Assembly: GCA_964620425.1 (NCBI GenBank)
Contig: CAZUGV010000005.1
Location: 62,001-126,000, forward strand
Source: DASXUG01 sp964620425
GTDB lineage: Bacteria > Pseudomonadota > Gammaproteobacteria > Burkholderiales > Methylophilaceae
Length of the DNA: 64,000 nucleotides
Direction of reading: 5' to 3'
Of this stretch, positions 1 to 9,100 are shown piece after piece. The translations under genes were made by a program, and so were the position numbers. The notes below the pieces were generated by a model. The model was given only the letters and a program-made list of their open reading frames with translations. It searched no databases and was not told the DNA's origin. Each line of letters starts with the position of its first letter. Position 1 is the stretch's first letter.

Positions 1-1267
1 AGGTAATTGCCTTATGGGTGACCTTCATTAAGGGGTCGTCACCCAATGGGTTTACAAATGAAAGCTCTGCTCCGTTCGCCACGGCCTTACGAATGCGTTG
101 TGCCAATAATGGATGCTCATTGCGCAGATTACTACCCACAATCAGAATGCGATCCATATTCTCTAAATCTGGAATATTGCAACCCATCCAAGGTGTGCCG
201 GTGCGCTTACCATCCATACGGAAATCGGTTTGGCGTAAACGATAATCAATATTGTCGCTACCTAGGCCGTGGGCAAGTTTTTTAGCTAAATAAATCTCTT
301 CCATCGTGCTATTGGGGGAAACCAACACGCCTAGTTGCTCACCACCATGATTTTTAGTTACGTCTTGGATATGGGATGCGGCAAATTCTAGCGCGGTTTT
401 CCAATCGGTTTCATGCCATTCCCCATGATGTTTAATCATTGGCACTTTCAGGCGATCCGGGCTATTCAAACCCTCGTATGAAAAACGGTCACGGTCTGAA
501 ATCCAGCATTCGTTGATGCTTTCTTTCTCACGAGGCAACACGCGCATGACTTTGTTCTCTTTTACATGCACTTCAATATGTGAACCCAAACCATCATGCG
601 GAGCGATTGAAGGTCTGCGCACTAACTCCCAAGTACGTGCTGAGTAACGGAATGGTTTACTGGTAAGCGCACCCACGGGGCATAAATCAATAATATTTCC
701 AGACAATTCAGAATCGACAGATTTATCCACGTAAGCCGTAATTTCGGCATGTTCACCGCGGCCGACCATGCCAAGCTCCATCATGCCACCAACTTCTTTG
801 AGGAAGCGCACACAACGCGTACATTGAATACAGCGCGTCATATCCGTGCTGACCAATGGGCCAATATTTTTATTTAAAACAACACGTTTTTCTTCGCTGT
901 AACGGGAACCGCTAGCACCATATGCGACTGCAATATCTTGCAAATCACACTCCCCACCCTGATCGCAAATTGGGCAATCAAGCGGATGGTTAATCAGGAG
1001 AAATTCCATCACGCTTTTTTGTGCTTCTACCGCAGATTTTGAGCGGGTAAATATTTTCATTCCATCTGCAACAGGCGTTGCACAGGCTGGCAATGGTTTA
1101 GCAAACTTTTCAACTTGTACTAAACACATGCGGCAGTTTGCTGCAACAGATAGTTTTTTATGGTAGCAAAAACGAGGGATTGCGATGCCGAGTTTATCTG
1201 CGGCATCGATAATCGTAGTGCCGTGATCGACCTCTACTGCATTGCCATCGATTTCAATATTTAACAT
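1..1267 (-). CDS. nuoG: NADH-quinone oxidoreductase subunit G, partial (C-terminal part beyond the left edge)
   Basis: This is the largest peripheral-arm subunit of respiratory complex I, carrying electrons from the NuoEF flavin module through iron-sulfur clusters towards NuoB/D. About 422 codons are visible from an ATG at 1267; the family usually runs to roughly 700-900 residues, so the gene continues past base 1. The N-terminus shows the 2Fe-2S pattern (FCYHK...NCRMCLVQVE...ACATP), then the His/Cys 4Fe-4S site (HPLDCPICDQGGECDLQD) and CIQCTRCVRF, followed by the start of the molybdopterin-oxidoreductase-like region. The start lies two bases after the nuoF stop, so it is in the nuo operon. 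FdsA in this window (53.7-56.5 kb) is a homologue; the absence of its CAYCGVGC-type segment and the nuoF linkage identify this gene as nuoG. Confidence 0.95.
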   Translation of the reverse strand, partial: MLNIEIDGNAVEVDHGTTIIDAADKLGIAIPRFCYHKKLSVAANCRMCLVQVEKFAKPLPACATPVADGMKIFTRSKSAVEAQKSVMEFLLINHPLDCPICDQGGECDLQDIAVAYGASGSRYSEEKRVVLNKNIGPLVSTDMTRCIQCTRCVRFLKEVGGMMELGMVGRGEHAEITAYVDKSVDSELSGNIIDLCPVGALTSKPFRYSARTWELVRRPSIAPHDGLGSHIEVHVKENKVMRVLPREKESINECWISDRDRFSYEGLNSPDRLKVPMIKHHGEWHETDWKTALEFAASHIQDVTKNHGGEQLGVLVSPNSTMEEIYLAKKLAHGLGSDNIDYRLRQTDFRMDGKRTGTPWMGCNIPDLENMDRILIVGSNLRNEHPLLAQRIRKAVANGAELSFVNPLGDDPLMKVTHKAIT

Positions 1268-1269
1268 CG

Positions 1270-2574
1270 TTATTTACCTGTCACCATGGATTTACCATGT
1301 TGAATATAGTATTCAAACTCTGGTCTAAAATGCTTAATAAAACTCAACACTGGGGTTGCAGCGGCATCACCCAACGCACAAATGGTACGGCCTGAAATAT
1401 TACTGCTCACACTGGTGAGCAACTCCAAATCCTCCATCTTGCCTTGACCCTCGGCAATACGCTTAATTACGCGATAAACCCAGCCAGTGCCTTCTCGACA
1501 TGGGGTACATTGTCCGCAAGATTCTTCGTAAAAGAAATAAGATAGGCGTTTTAATGTGGAAACCATACATGTGGTTTCATCCATCACAATCATCGAACCA
1601 GCGCCCAAGCTAGAACCCGCTTTAGATAGTCCATCGTAATCCATCGTTGCACCCATAATGGCTGATGCTGGCATCACTGCGGTAGAAGGTCCACCTGGAA
1701 TCACCGCTTTAAGCTGACGGCCTTTCCAAACACCACCAGCCATATCAAGTAGATCAACAAAAGACGTACCCATTTTAACTTCAAAGTTTCCTGGGTTAAC
1801 CACATGGCCTGACACTGAAAATAATTTAGATCCACCTGAATTTGGTACACCTAAATCTTGAAACGCTTGACCGCCATGCTGCAATATCCAAGGTATTGAG
1901 GCATAAGATTCAGTATTATTAACGTTAGTTGGCTTACCAAACACGCCATAACTCGCCGGGAAAGGTGGCTTAAAGCGAGGCTGCCCTTTCTTGCCCTCAA
2001 TGGATTCAATCAATGCAGTTTCTTCACCGCAAATGTAGGCACCATAACCGTGAACGGCATACAAATCAAAGCAAAAATTTGTACCGAATAGATTTTCACC
2101 TAAATATCCAGCTGCTTTGGCTTCATGCAAAGCAGTCTCAAAAATTTCGTAATCTTGCCAAATTTCGCCGTGAATGTAGTTGTAGCCGACACGAGCACCC
2201 AAGGTATAAGCAGCTATCGCCATACCTTCAATCAACTGATGTGGATTGTAGCGAATAATATCGCGGTCTTTGAAAGTGCCTGGTTCACCCTCATCAGTGT
2301 TACACACCAAGTATTTCACGCCATCGTAATAACGTGGCATGAAGCTCCATTTAAGACCCGTAGGGAAACCTGCACCACCGCGACCACGCAAACCAGATAA
2401 CTTCACCTGACTTATAATATCGGTTGCCTTTACTTTTTCAGTAACGATGCGCTTAAATTGCGCATAACCACCTAATTTCAAATAGGTTTCAAGCGAGTTT
2501 GGGTTAGGCTCGGTTACCGTGCGCAAGCATACCAATGTTTCTTTTTCATGTGGCGATAAGGTATGAGGATTCAT
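1270..2574 (-). CDS. nuoF: NADH-quinone oxidoreductase subunit F (NADH/FMN-binding)
   Basis: This is the complex I subunit that binds NADH and FMN and passes electrons to cluster N3. The 434-residue product has the family's usual length. It shows the glycine-rich flavin/NADH motif GLRGRGGAGFPTG near residue 60, CNTDEGEPGTFKDRD, GAYICGEETALIESIEGKKG, and the C-terminal 4Fe-4S motif ESCGQCTPCREG near residue 355. The start codon overlaps the nuoE stop by one base (TAATG), indicating translational coupling. It is a paralogue of fdsB (56.6-58.1 kb), but lacks that protein's N-terminal thioredoxin-like extension. Confidence 0.97.
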   Translation of the reverse strand: MNPHTLSPHEKETLVCLRTVTEPNPNSLETYLKLGGYAQFKRIVTEKVKATDIISQVKLSGLRGRGGAGFPTGLKWSFMPRYYDGVKYLVCNTDEGEPGTFKDRDIIRYNPHQLIEGMAIAAYTLGARVGYNYIHGEIWQDYEIFETALHEAKAAGYLGENLFGTNFCFDLYAVHGYGAYICGEETALIESIEGKKGQPRFKPPFPASYGVFGKPTNVNNTESYASIPWILQHGGQAFQDLGVPNSGGSKLFSVSGHVVNPGNFEVKMGTSFVDLLDMAGGVWKGRQLKAVIPGGPSTAVMPASAIMGATMDYDGLSKAGSSLGAGSMIVMDETTCMVSTLKRLSYFFYEESCGQCTPCREGTGWVYRVIKRIAEGQGKMEDLELLTSVSSNISGRTICALGDAAATPVLSFIKHFRPEFEYYIQHGKSMVTGK

Positions 2575-3047
2575 TATTTTAAATCCTCCAATAATTGATC
2601 GACTTTTTCAGGCGTTAAAAACTCATGCATCGTGTGATTATTGATCAACACCATAGGCGCACCACTACAAGCACCAAAGCACTCCCCCTCTTTAAGGCAG
2701 AACTTACCATCAGGAGTTGTTTCGTTAAAGCCAATCCCTAATTTGTTTTTGAGGTGATCGACAATGACATCACAGTCACGCAACATACAAGAGATATTGG
2801 TACAAATAGTGATTTTGTATTGCCCGACTGGCTCTAAATCATACATATTGTAAAAACTAGCTACTTCAAGCGCAGCAATTGCAGGGATGCCTAGGTAATC
2901 AGCCACGAACGAAACGGTTTCTTTTGATAGCCAGCCTTTTTCAGTTTGCGCGATGCGCAAAGCGGACATCACCGCACCCTGCCTGTGCTCAGGCGGATAC
3001 TTGGTGAGCTCGTAGTCTATTTTTGCTAATGATTCTTGGCTTAACAT
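2574..3047 (-). CDS. nuoE: NADH-quinone oxidoreductase subunit E (2Fe-2S)
   Basis: This 24-kDa-type thioredoxin-fold subunit of complex I holds the 2Fe-2S cluster N1a next to the NuoF flavin. The 157-residue product has a helical N-terminus (YPPEHRQGAVMSALRIAQ) and the four cluster cysteines in the usual spacing: CTNISCMLRDC and later CFGAC. The ATG at 3047 is preceded by a GGG-containing ribosome site. Upstream, 146 bases separate it from nuoD, much more than any other gap in this operon, and that gap is filled by a long palindrome. fdsG at 58.1-58.6 kb is its homologue in the formate dehydrogenase. Confidence 0.96.
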   Translation of the reverse strand: MLSQESLAKIDYELTKYPPEHRQGAVMSALRIAQTEKGWLSKETVSFVADYLGIPAIAALEVASFYNMYDLEPVGQYKITICTNISCMLRDCDVIVDHLKNKLGIGFNETTPDGKFCLKEGECFGACSGAPMVLINNHTMHEFLTPEKVDQLLEDLK

Positions 3048-3073
3048 GAATTACCCAACCACACTTAATCTTA

Positions 3074-3194
3074 AAAACACAAAAGATCTAAACAAGACAA
3101 GGCATAAATCAAAAAAATTTGCGCAGCATAGATGGGCTATGTAAGCTAATTTTTTTGATTTATAACGCAGTATTGTGACGAGGTTTTGTGTTTT
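3074..3194. repeat. Imperfect 121-bp palindromic element between nuoD and nuoE
   Basis: The outer arms AAAACACAAAA (3074-3084) and TTTTGTGTTTT (3184-3194) are perfect inverted copies. Inside, ATAAATCAAAAAAATT (3104-3119) pairs perfectly with 3148-3163, and the centre contains CATAG...CTATG. The right outer arm runs into the nuoD stop codon. The layout resembles REP- or MITE-like extragenic palindromes, and the RNA could fold into a long hairpin inside the nuo transcript. Without other copies in the window its family is unknown. It is not followed by a long T-tract in the direction of transcription, so it is not a classic terminator. Confidence 0.7.
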
Positions 3195-4447
3195 CATCTG
3201 TCTATTTCGCCAAATACGATGTCTTGCGTCCCGATAATCGCTACTAAATCAGCAATCATATGCCCACGCGTCATTTCATCTAATGCCGCCAAATGCGGGA
3301 AACCAGGCGCACGAATTTTCAAACGATATGGCTTATTTGCACCATCTGAAATCATATAAATACCGAACTCACCTTTAGGATGCTCTACCGCCGCATACGC
3401 CTCGCCCGCTGGTACATGAAAGCCCTCAGTAAAGAGTTTAAAGTGATGAATTAGTGACTCCATATCTTGCTTCATACCCGTACGTGGTGGAGGTGCCACT
3501 TTGTTGTCATCCGTAATGACTGGCCCTGGATTTTTGCGCAACCAATCCACGCATTGTTTGATAATGTGGTTAGATTGTCGAAACTCTTCAATACGCACCA
3601 AATAGCGGTCATAACAATCGCCATTCACGCCAACGGGAATATCAAAATCTAACTTATCGTAAACTTCATAGGGTTGTTTTTTGCGTAAATCCCAGGCAAA
3701 ACCTGAACCGCGCAACATCGGACCACTCATACCAAGAGCCAACGCACGCTCTGGAGAAACTACGCCAATGCCTACAGTACGTTGTTTCCAAATACGGTTA
3801 TCCGTTAACAGTGTTTCGTATTCATCCACATAAGTGGGAAAACGGTTAGTGAAATCTTCAATGAAATCCAATAATGAGCCTTGGCGATTTTCATTAAGTT
3901 TGTTTATCTCATCTTTACTGCGGAATTTCGTTGTTTCGTGCTGTGGCATACGGTCTGGAAGATCACGGTACACACCACCTGGGCGATAGTATGCAGCATG
4001 CATACGCGCACCTGAAACCGCCTCGTAGCAATCAAACAAATCTTCCCGCTCACGGAAAGCGTATAAAAACACTGTCATCGCACCCACATCTAAGGCGTGT
4101 GCGCCCAGCCAAAGTAAATGATTAAGTACGCGCGTAATTTCATCAAACATCACACGGATATACTGCGCACGAATTGGCACTTCAATGCCCATGAGCTTTT
4201 CAATCGCCATGACATAAGCATGCTCATTCGCCATCATTGAGACGTAATCGAGCCTATCCATATAAGGCACAGACTGCAAATAAGTACGATTTTCAGCCAG
4301 CTTTTCAGTGGCGCGGTGCAACAAACCAATGTGTGGATCGGCACGTTGAATGACTTCGCCATCCAACTCCAACACTAGACGCAACACGCCATGCGCCGCA
4401 GGGTGCTGTGGGCCGAAGTTCATGGTGTAGTTTCTAATTTCAGCCAT
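3194..4447 (-). CDS. nuoD: NADH-quinone oxidoreductase subunit D (49-kDa subunit)
   Basis: NuoD forms the quinone-binding site of complex I together with NuoB and is related to the large subunit of NiFe hydrogenases. The start is set at the ATG at 4447, giving 417 residues beginning MAEIRNYTMNFGPQHPAAHG, the canonical N-terminus; an upstream in-frame start would add 25 residues that belong to the nuoC coding region. Conserved stretches include the HIGLLHRATEKLAE segment and the C-terminal DIVFGEIDR ending. The start overlaps the nuoC end by eight bases. Confidence 0.96.
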   Translation of the reverse strand: MAEIRNYTMNFGPQHPAAHGVLRLVLELDGEVIQRADPHIGLLHRATEKLAENRTYLQSVPYMDRLDYVSMMANEHAYVMAIEKLMGIEVPIRAQYIRVMFDEITRVLNHLLWLGAHALDVGAMTVFLYAFREREDLFDCYEAVSGARMHAAYYRPGGVYRDLPDRMPQHETTKFRSKDEINKLNENRQGSLLDFIEDFTNRFPTYVDEYETLLTDNRIWKQRTVGIGVVSPERALALGMSGPMLRGSGFAWDLRKKQPYEVYDKLDFDIPVGVNGDCYDRYLVRIEEFRQSNHIIKQCVDWLRKNPGPVITDDNKVAPPPRTGMKQDMESLIHHFKLFTEGFHVPAGEAYAAVEHPKGEFGIYMISDGANKPYRLKIRAPGFPHLAALDEMTRGHMIADLVAIIGTQDIVFGEIDR

Positions 4448-5054
4448 TATGAAAACCTTCGTCGCGTATGATCCGCGGCACATTGTTACGCAACTCGATG
4501 GAAACAGGTTGATAGACCACACGTTGCTGTTCAGGGTCGTAACGCATTTCTACATTGCCAATCATTGGGAAATCCTTACGGAATGGATGCCCAACAAAAC
4601 CGTAATCGGTGAGTAACCGACGCAAATCTGGATGATCTTCAAACATAATCCCGTACAAATCAAACGCTTCGCGCTCGAACCAATTAGCAACAGGCCAAAC
4701 ATCAATCATCGTTGGCAATACTGGGAAATCGTCATCTTCGGCAAACACGCGCAAACGAATACGGTGATTTAAGCTAATTGAAAGTAGATGGTACACCACT
4801 GCATAGCGCTTGCCCTGCCAAATAGGCTCTAAATCATCGCCGCCTTGGCCGTACTCCATATAGTCCACACCGCACAAATCAATTAATTGCTCAAATTTAA
4901 GCTCAGCGTGATCGCGCAAAGTTAAACATATGGCTTTTAAATTAGCCACGGCGCAAACAATCGTTAACTCATCAGTAGCCACTGTGTGAGAAAGCATTTT
5001 ATCAGCCAGAACTTGGCTAATGCTTTCGGTTAATTTTTCTAAACGCGTCGTCAT
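4440..5054 (-). CDS. nuoC: NADH-quinone oxidoreductase subunit C (30-kDa subunit)
   Basis: NuoC is a peripheral-arm subunit that packs against NuoD and NuoB. The 204-residue product contains the family signature region (WFEREAFDLYGIMFEDHPDLRRLLTD, followed by GHPFRKDFP) near residues 125-160. Its ATG lies nine bases after the nuoB stop and its end overlaps nuoD, so it is in the same operon. NuoC and NuoD are separate here, unlike the fused NuoCD of E. coli, which is normal for betaproteobacteria. Confidence 0.95.
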   Translation of the reverse strand: MTTRLEKLTESISQVLADKMLSHTVATDELTIVCAVANLKAICLTLRDHAELKFEQLIDLCGVDYMEYGQGGDDLEPIWQGKRYAVVYHLLSISLNHRIRLRVFAEDDDFPVLPTMIDVWPVANWFEREAFDLYGIMFEDHPDLRRLLTDYGFVGHPFRKDFPMIGNVEMRYDPEQQRVVYQPVSIELRNNVPRIIRDEGFHNG

Positions 5055-5063
5055 GGAAATAGG

Positions 5064-5540
5064 CTATCTAGCAATGGTGTTTGTGCGTTTAATTTTAGTT
5101 TGTAGCTGAATAATACCGTATAGCAGCGCTTCAGCCGTTGGCGGACAACCTGGCACATAAACATCGACAGGCACAATACGGTCACAGCCACGCACCACAG
5201 AATAAGAATAATGATAATAACCACCACCATTAGCACACGAACCCATTGAGATGACCCAACGCGGCTCAGCCATTTGATCGTACACCTTACGCAACGCAGG
5301 TGCCATTTTATTGACCAAGGTACCAGCCACAATCATCACATCTGATTGACGTGGGCTCGGGCGAAACACAATACCAAATCGATCTAAGTCATACCGTGCA
5401 GCCCCTGCGTGCATCATCTCCACCGCACAACAAGCTAGGCCAAAAGTCATTGGCCACATCGAACCAGTTCGAGTGTAGTTAATCACAGTGTCTAGCGTTG
5501 TGGTGACAAAACCCTTTTCTAGAATGCCTTCAATACTCAT
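5064..5540 (-). CDS. nuoB: NADH-quinone oxidoreductase subunit B (N2 cluster)
   Basis: NuoB carries the terminal 4Fe-4S cluster N2, which reduces quinone. The 158-residue product contains the tandem cysteines in FGLACCAVEMM and the remaining ligands in SMGSCANGGGYYHYSY and VYVPGCPPTAEALLYGI. The ATG has a clear AAGGAG ribosome site. It follows nuoA by 39 bases and precedes nuoC by nine. The cysteine pattern makes the identification very secure. Confidence 0.97.
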   Translation of the reverse strand: MSIEGILEKGFVTTTLDTVINYTRTGSMWPMTFGLACCAVEMMHAGAARYDLDRFGIVFRPSPRQSDVMIVAGTLVNKMAPALRKVYDQMAEPRWVISMGSCANGGGYYHYSYSVVRGCDRIVPVDVYVPGCPPTAEALLYGIIQLQTKIKRTNTIAR

Positions 5541-5579
5541 AAGACACTCCTTGAATTAAAACAGGACATAAGCTGAGCA

Positions 5580-5936
5580 CTAATCCCATTCCAAAGCCCC
5601 CTTGACCCACTCATATACAAAACCGACCACTAGGATAGCCAAAAACACCATCATGGACAAAAAGCCAAACAGACCAATATCTTTCAAGACTACGGCCCAA
5701 GGGAATAAAAATGCGATTTCAAGATCGAACAGGATAAACAGGATAGCTACAAGATAGTAGCGGACATCAAATTTCATACGCGCATCTTCAAATGCTTCGA
5801 AGCCGCACTCATACGGAGAGTTTTTTTCGAGATCAGGCCTACTAGGTGCCGCCAATTTGCCAAGAATAATAGGAGCAACACCGACGGCCAAACCAACGAT
5901 GATAAACAACAATATAGGAAAGTAATTTTCCAGCAA
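5580..5936 (-). CDS. nuoA: NADH-quinone oxidoreductase subunit A, probable TTG start
   Basis: NuoA is a small membrane-arm subunit at the junction with the peripheral arm. The product has three transmembrane helices and the conserved loop KNSPYECGFEAFEDARMKFDVRYYLVAILFI (key Cys, Glu and Asp residues present). There is no ATG at the expected position. The family N-terminus MLENYFPILLF is reproduced from a TTG at 5936 with a GGGG stretch six bases before it; another TTG at 5948 would add four residues. It is the first gene of the nuo operon. Confidence 0.9.
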   Translation of the reverse strand: MLENYFPILLFIIVGLAVGVAPIILGKLAAPSRPDLEKNSPYECGFEAFEDARMKFDVRYYLVAILFILFDLEIAFLFPWAVVLKDIGLFGFLSMMVFLAILVVGFVYEWVKGALEWD

Positions 5937-6077
5937 GTACAGCCCCAATTTCCGCCAATAAAACTTACATCAAAAAATTCTAATCAACCGAAACTACCGC
6001 ACACACAAACCAAACTTGCATCATACTCGCATATTTAGATGAATGCGCTTGCCTAAAAACTCAGCAACCAAGTAAAA

Positions 6078-6101
6078 GTTACAGAATGTAACAATTGTAA
6101 C
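6078..6101. promoter_or_regulatory. GTAAC-type palindrome upstream of nuoA, possible operator
   Basis: A perfect palindrome GTTACAGAATGTAAC (6078-6092) is followed by a further GTAAC half-site at 6097-6101. It lies in the 202-base gap between nuoA and the flavin/iron-sulfur gene, about 140 bases ahead of the nuoA start, where a nuo promoter should be. No convincing -10/-35 pair could be picked out. It may be a binding site for an unknown regulator or a chance AT-rich palindrome. Confidence 0.3.
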
Positions 6102-6150
6102 TCAATTACAAAACTCTAGGCAATCACACTTCAAAGAATTTGCTAAAAAC

Positions 6151-9100
6151 TTACAACAAGACTTTTTCAATGCCTCCGCTATTCGCCTTCTCGACATATT
6201 CCTGCATCCAGTTTTCGCCAAGAATGCTTTTTGCCATTTCAACCACAATATAATCCGCTTTCACACCAGTATCTTCGCCATAGCGCGCTAAACCTTGCAA
6301 ACAGCTTGGGCAAGAAGTCAAAATCTTTACCTCTTGTTCTGGCGCACCCGGGGTAAGGCCGAGCTTTTCCATGCCTTTTTCAAGTTCTTCCTGCTTACGC
6401 ATTTTGACTTGGGTGGCAATGTCTGGGCGTGCGACTGCAAATGTGCCTGATTCACCACAGCAACGATCATTCAAGGCAACCTCTTGCCCCATCAGCGCAT
6501 TGGTGACTTTTAATGGCGCATAAGTCTTCATCGGGCTATGGCATGGGTCGTGATACATATAACGGGTGCCAGTAATGCCCTCAATTTTCATGCCTTTTTC
6601 CATTAGGTATTCGTGAATATCTAGCAAGCGACAGCCTGGGAATATCTTTTCAAACTCGTATTTTTGCAGTTGGTCCATACATGTGCCGCAAGACACAATC
6701 ACCGTTTTAATATCTAAGTAGTTGAGCGTGTTGGCGATACGGTGGAACTGCACGCGGTTTTCTGCTGTGATTTGCTGACCTTTATCGTGATTGCCGCTAG
6801 AGGTTTGCGGGTAGCCACAGCATAAGTACCCCGGTGGTAGCACCGTGGTTGCGCCGACTTCATACAGCATGGCTTGGGTTGCCAAGCCCACGGTTGAGAA
6901 CAAGCGCTCTGAACCACACCCTGGGAAGTAGAACACAGCATCGTTATCTTCGCCTGCTTTACTTGGGTTACGGATAACTGGCACCATGGTGTCATCCTCA
7001 ATGCCCAACAAGGCACGTGAGGTTTTGGTCGGCATGGCTTTTGGCATTGGGCGATTCAAAAAGTGTATCACCTGCGCCTTAATTTCAGGCTTGCCTAAAG
7101 TGGAAGGCGGCGCTTTCTTAAAGGCAGTCAATAGACCCAGTTTTTTGAAAATCGCATGACCTAAACGCTGTGCTTTGTAGCCTATGCTCACCATCATGGT
7201 GCGCATCAGTTTAATTGTCGCAGGGTCTTTCATGTTGAGGAAAGCCATCGCCACGCTGGTGCCAGGGTTAAAGTTCTTTTTGCCTTGCTCACGCAAGAAG
7301 TTACGCATGGCAATCGACACATCCCCAAAGTCAATATCGACAGGGCATGGTTTTTCGCAACGGTGGCACACGGTACAGTGGTCGGCTACATCGTTAAACT
7401 CATCAAAATGTTTGAGTGAAATGCCGCGACGCGTTTGTTCTTCATACAAAAACGCTTCAATCAACAGTGATGTACCCAAAATTTTGTTGCGCGGGCTATA
7501 CAGCAAGTTGGCGCGTGGTACGTGCGTGGTACAAACGGGCTTGCATTTGCCGCAACGTAAGCAATCACTAATGGAATCTGCAATTTCGCCAATCGCTGAT
7601 TGCTCCATAATGATGGATTCTTGCTCTAGCAAGCCAAAGCTAGGCGTATAGGCCATGTCTAGCCCAGAACGCGCCATCAATTTGCCTTTGTTAAAGCGGC
7701 CTTCGGGGTCTACCTTTTGTTTGTAGGCAGCAAAATCAGAAATGGTTTTTTCATCTAAAAACTCCATTTTGGTGATGCCAATGCCGTGCTCGCCTGAGAT
7801 CACACCATCCAATGAGCTCGCCAATTTCATGATGCGGGCAACTGCGCGATGCGCAGTTTGCATCATTTCGTAATCGTCTGAATTGACGGGGATATTAGTG
7901 TGTACGTTGCCATCACCTGCATGCATATGCAAGGCAACAAACACGCGGCCTTTAAGCACTTCTTTATGCACTTCTTCACAGCGCTCCAACACTTTTTGGA
8001 AAGCGCGACCTGTGAAAATATCTTGTAGTGGGCGTTTTAATTCACGTTTCCAAGAGACGCGTACTTGGTGCGATTGCACGGCGCGGAAAATATTTTCTAC
8101 CGCCATGTCTTTAAAGTCTGGGCCGAGCAAGTTAATCGGTGACTCTAATTCGCGTAATATCGTTGCCCAGCGCTCACGCACTTCACGCACTAAAGTTAGC
8201 GCTTGCTCGCGCTTCGCGCTAAGCAGTTCAGGGTCTGCGTGAGTATCTTCATCTTCCAATAATGGCAAATCGCCATTTAAAAAGACTTCTAGTGCATCCG
8301 TTAGTTTGAGCTTATTTTCAATCGAAAGCTCGATGTTGATACGCTCAATGCCATCAGAATAATCGCCGAGACGTGGCAATGGAATCACTACATCTTCGTT
8401 GATTTTAAATGCATTGGTATGTTTGGCAATTGCGGCGGTACGCGCACGATCTAACCAGAACTTTTTACGCGCTTCTGCAGAAACAGCAGTAAAACCCTCG
8501 CCCCCACGCGCATTGGCTAAGCGTACGATATGTGAGGCAGCGAGACCCACAGCGTCTTCGTTATCGCTCGCAATATCCGCAATCAACACCATTTTTGGGC
8601 GTTCTGCACGGCTAGCTTTGGTGGCATAGCCCACGGCTTTTAAGTAGCGCTCATCTAAATGCTCCAAACCAGCTAATACGGTGTCTGGATTAGCATCAAG
8701 ATAGTCTTTAATCTCTACAATCGCAGGTACGGCTAGCGAAACTTGTCCGAAAAACTCCAAGCAAATAGTACGCACGTGTTTTGGCATGCGGTGCAAAATA
8801 AAAGTGGCAGAGGTGATTAAACCGTCACAACCTTCTTTCTGAATGCCGGGTAAACCCGACAAAAATTTATCAGTAACATCTTTACCCAAGCCTGTTTTGC
8901 GGAAATGTGCACCGGGGATAGATAAAATTTCAGGTTCAGATTGCAAAGTTTTGCCATCCGCATGGTAGCGGCTGATTTTAAAACGTGCGGTTTCAATATC
9001 ATGAATTTTGCCTAAATTGTGGTCTAGGCGCTCTACCTCAAGCCATGTTGCATCAGGCGTTACCATGCGCCATGAGGCTAAAATATCAAGGGCTGTGCCC

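Noticed and set aside
18..285. Two plus-strand open frames at the left edge
   Set aside because: They are antisense to nuoG and have no independent coding support.
5051..5332. A 93-codon minus-strand frame rich in Trp, Val and Cys
   Set aside because: It lies in another frame of nuoB, which is certain from its cysteine motifs.
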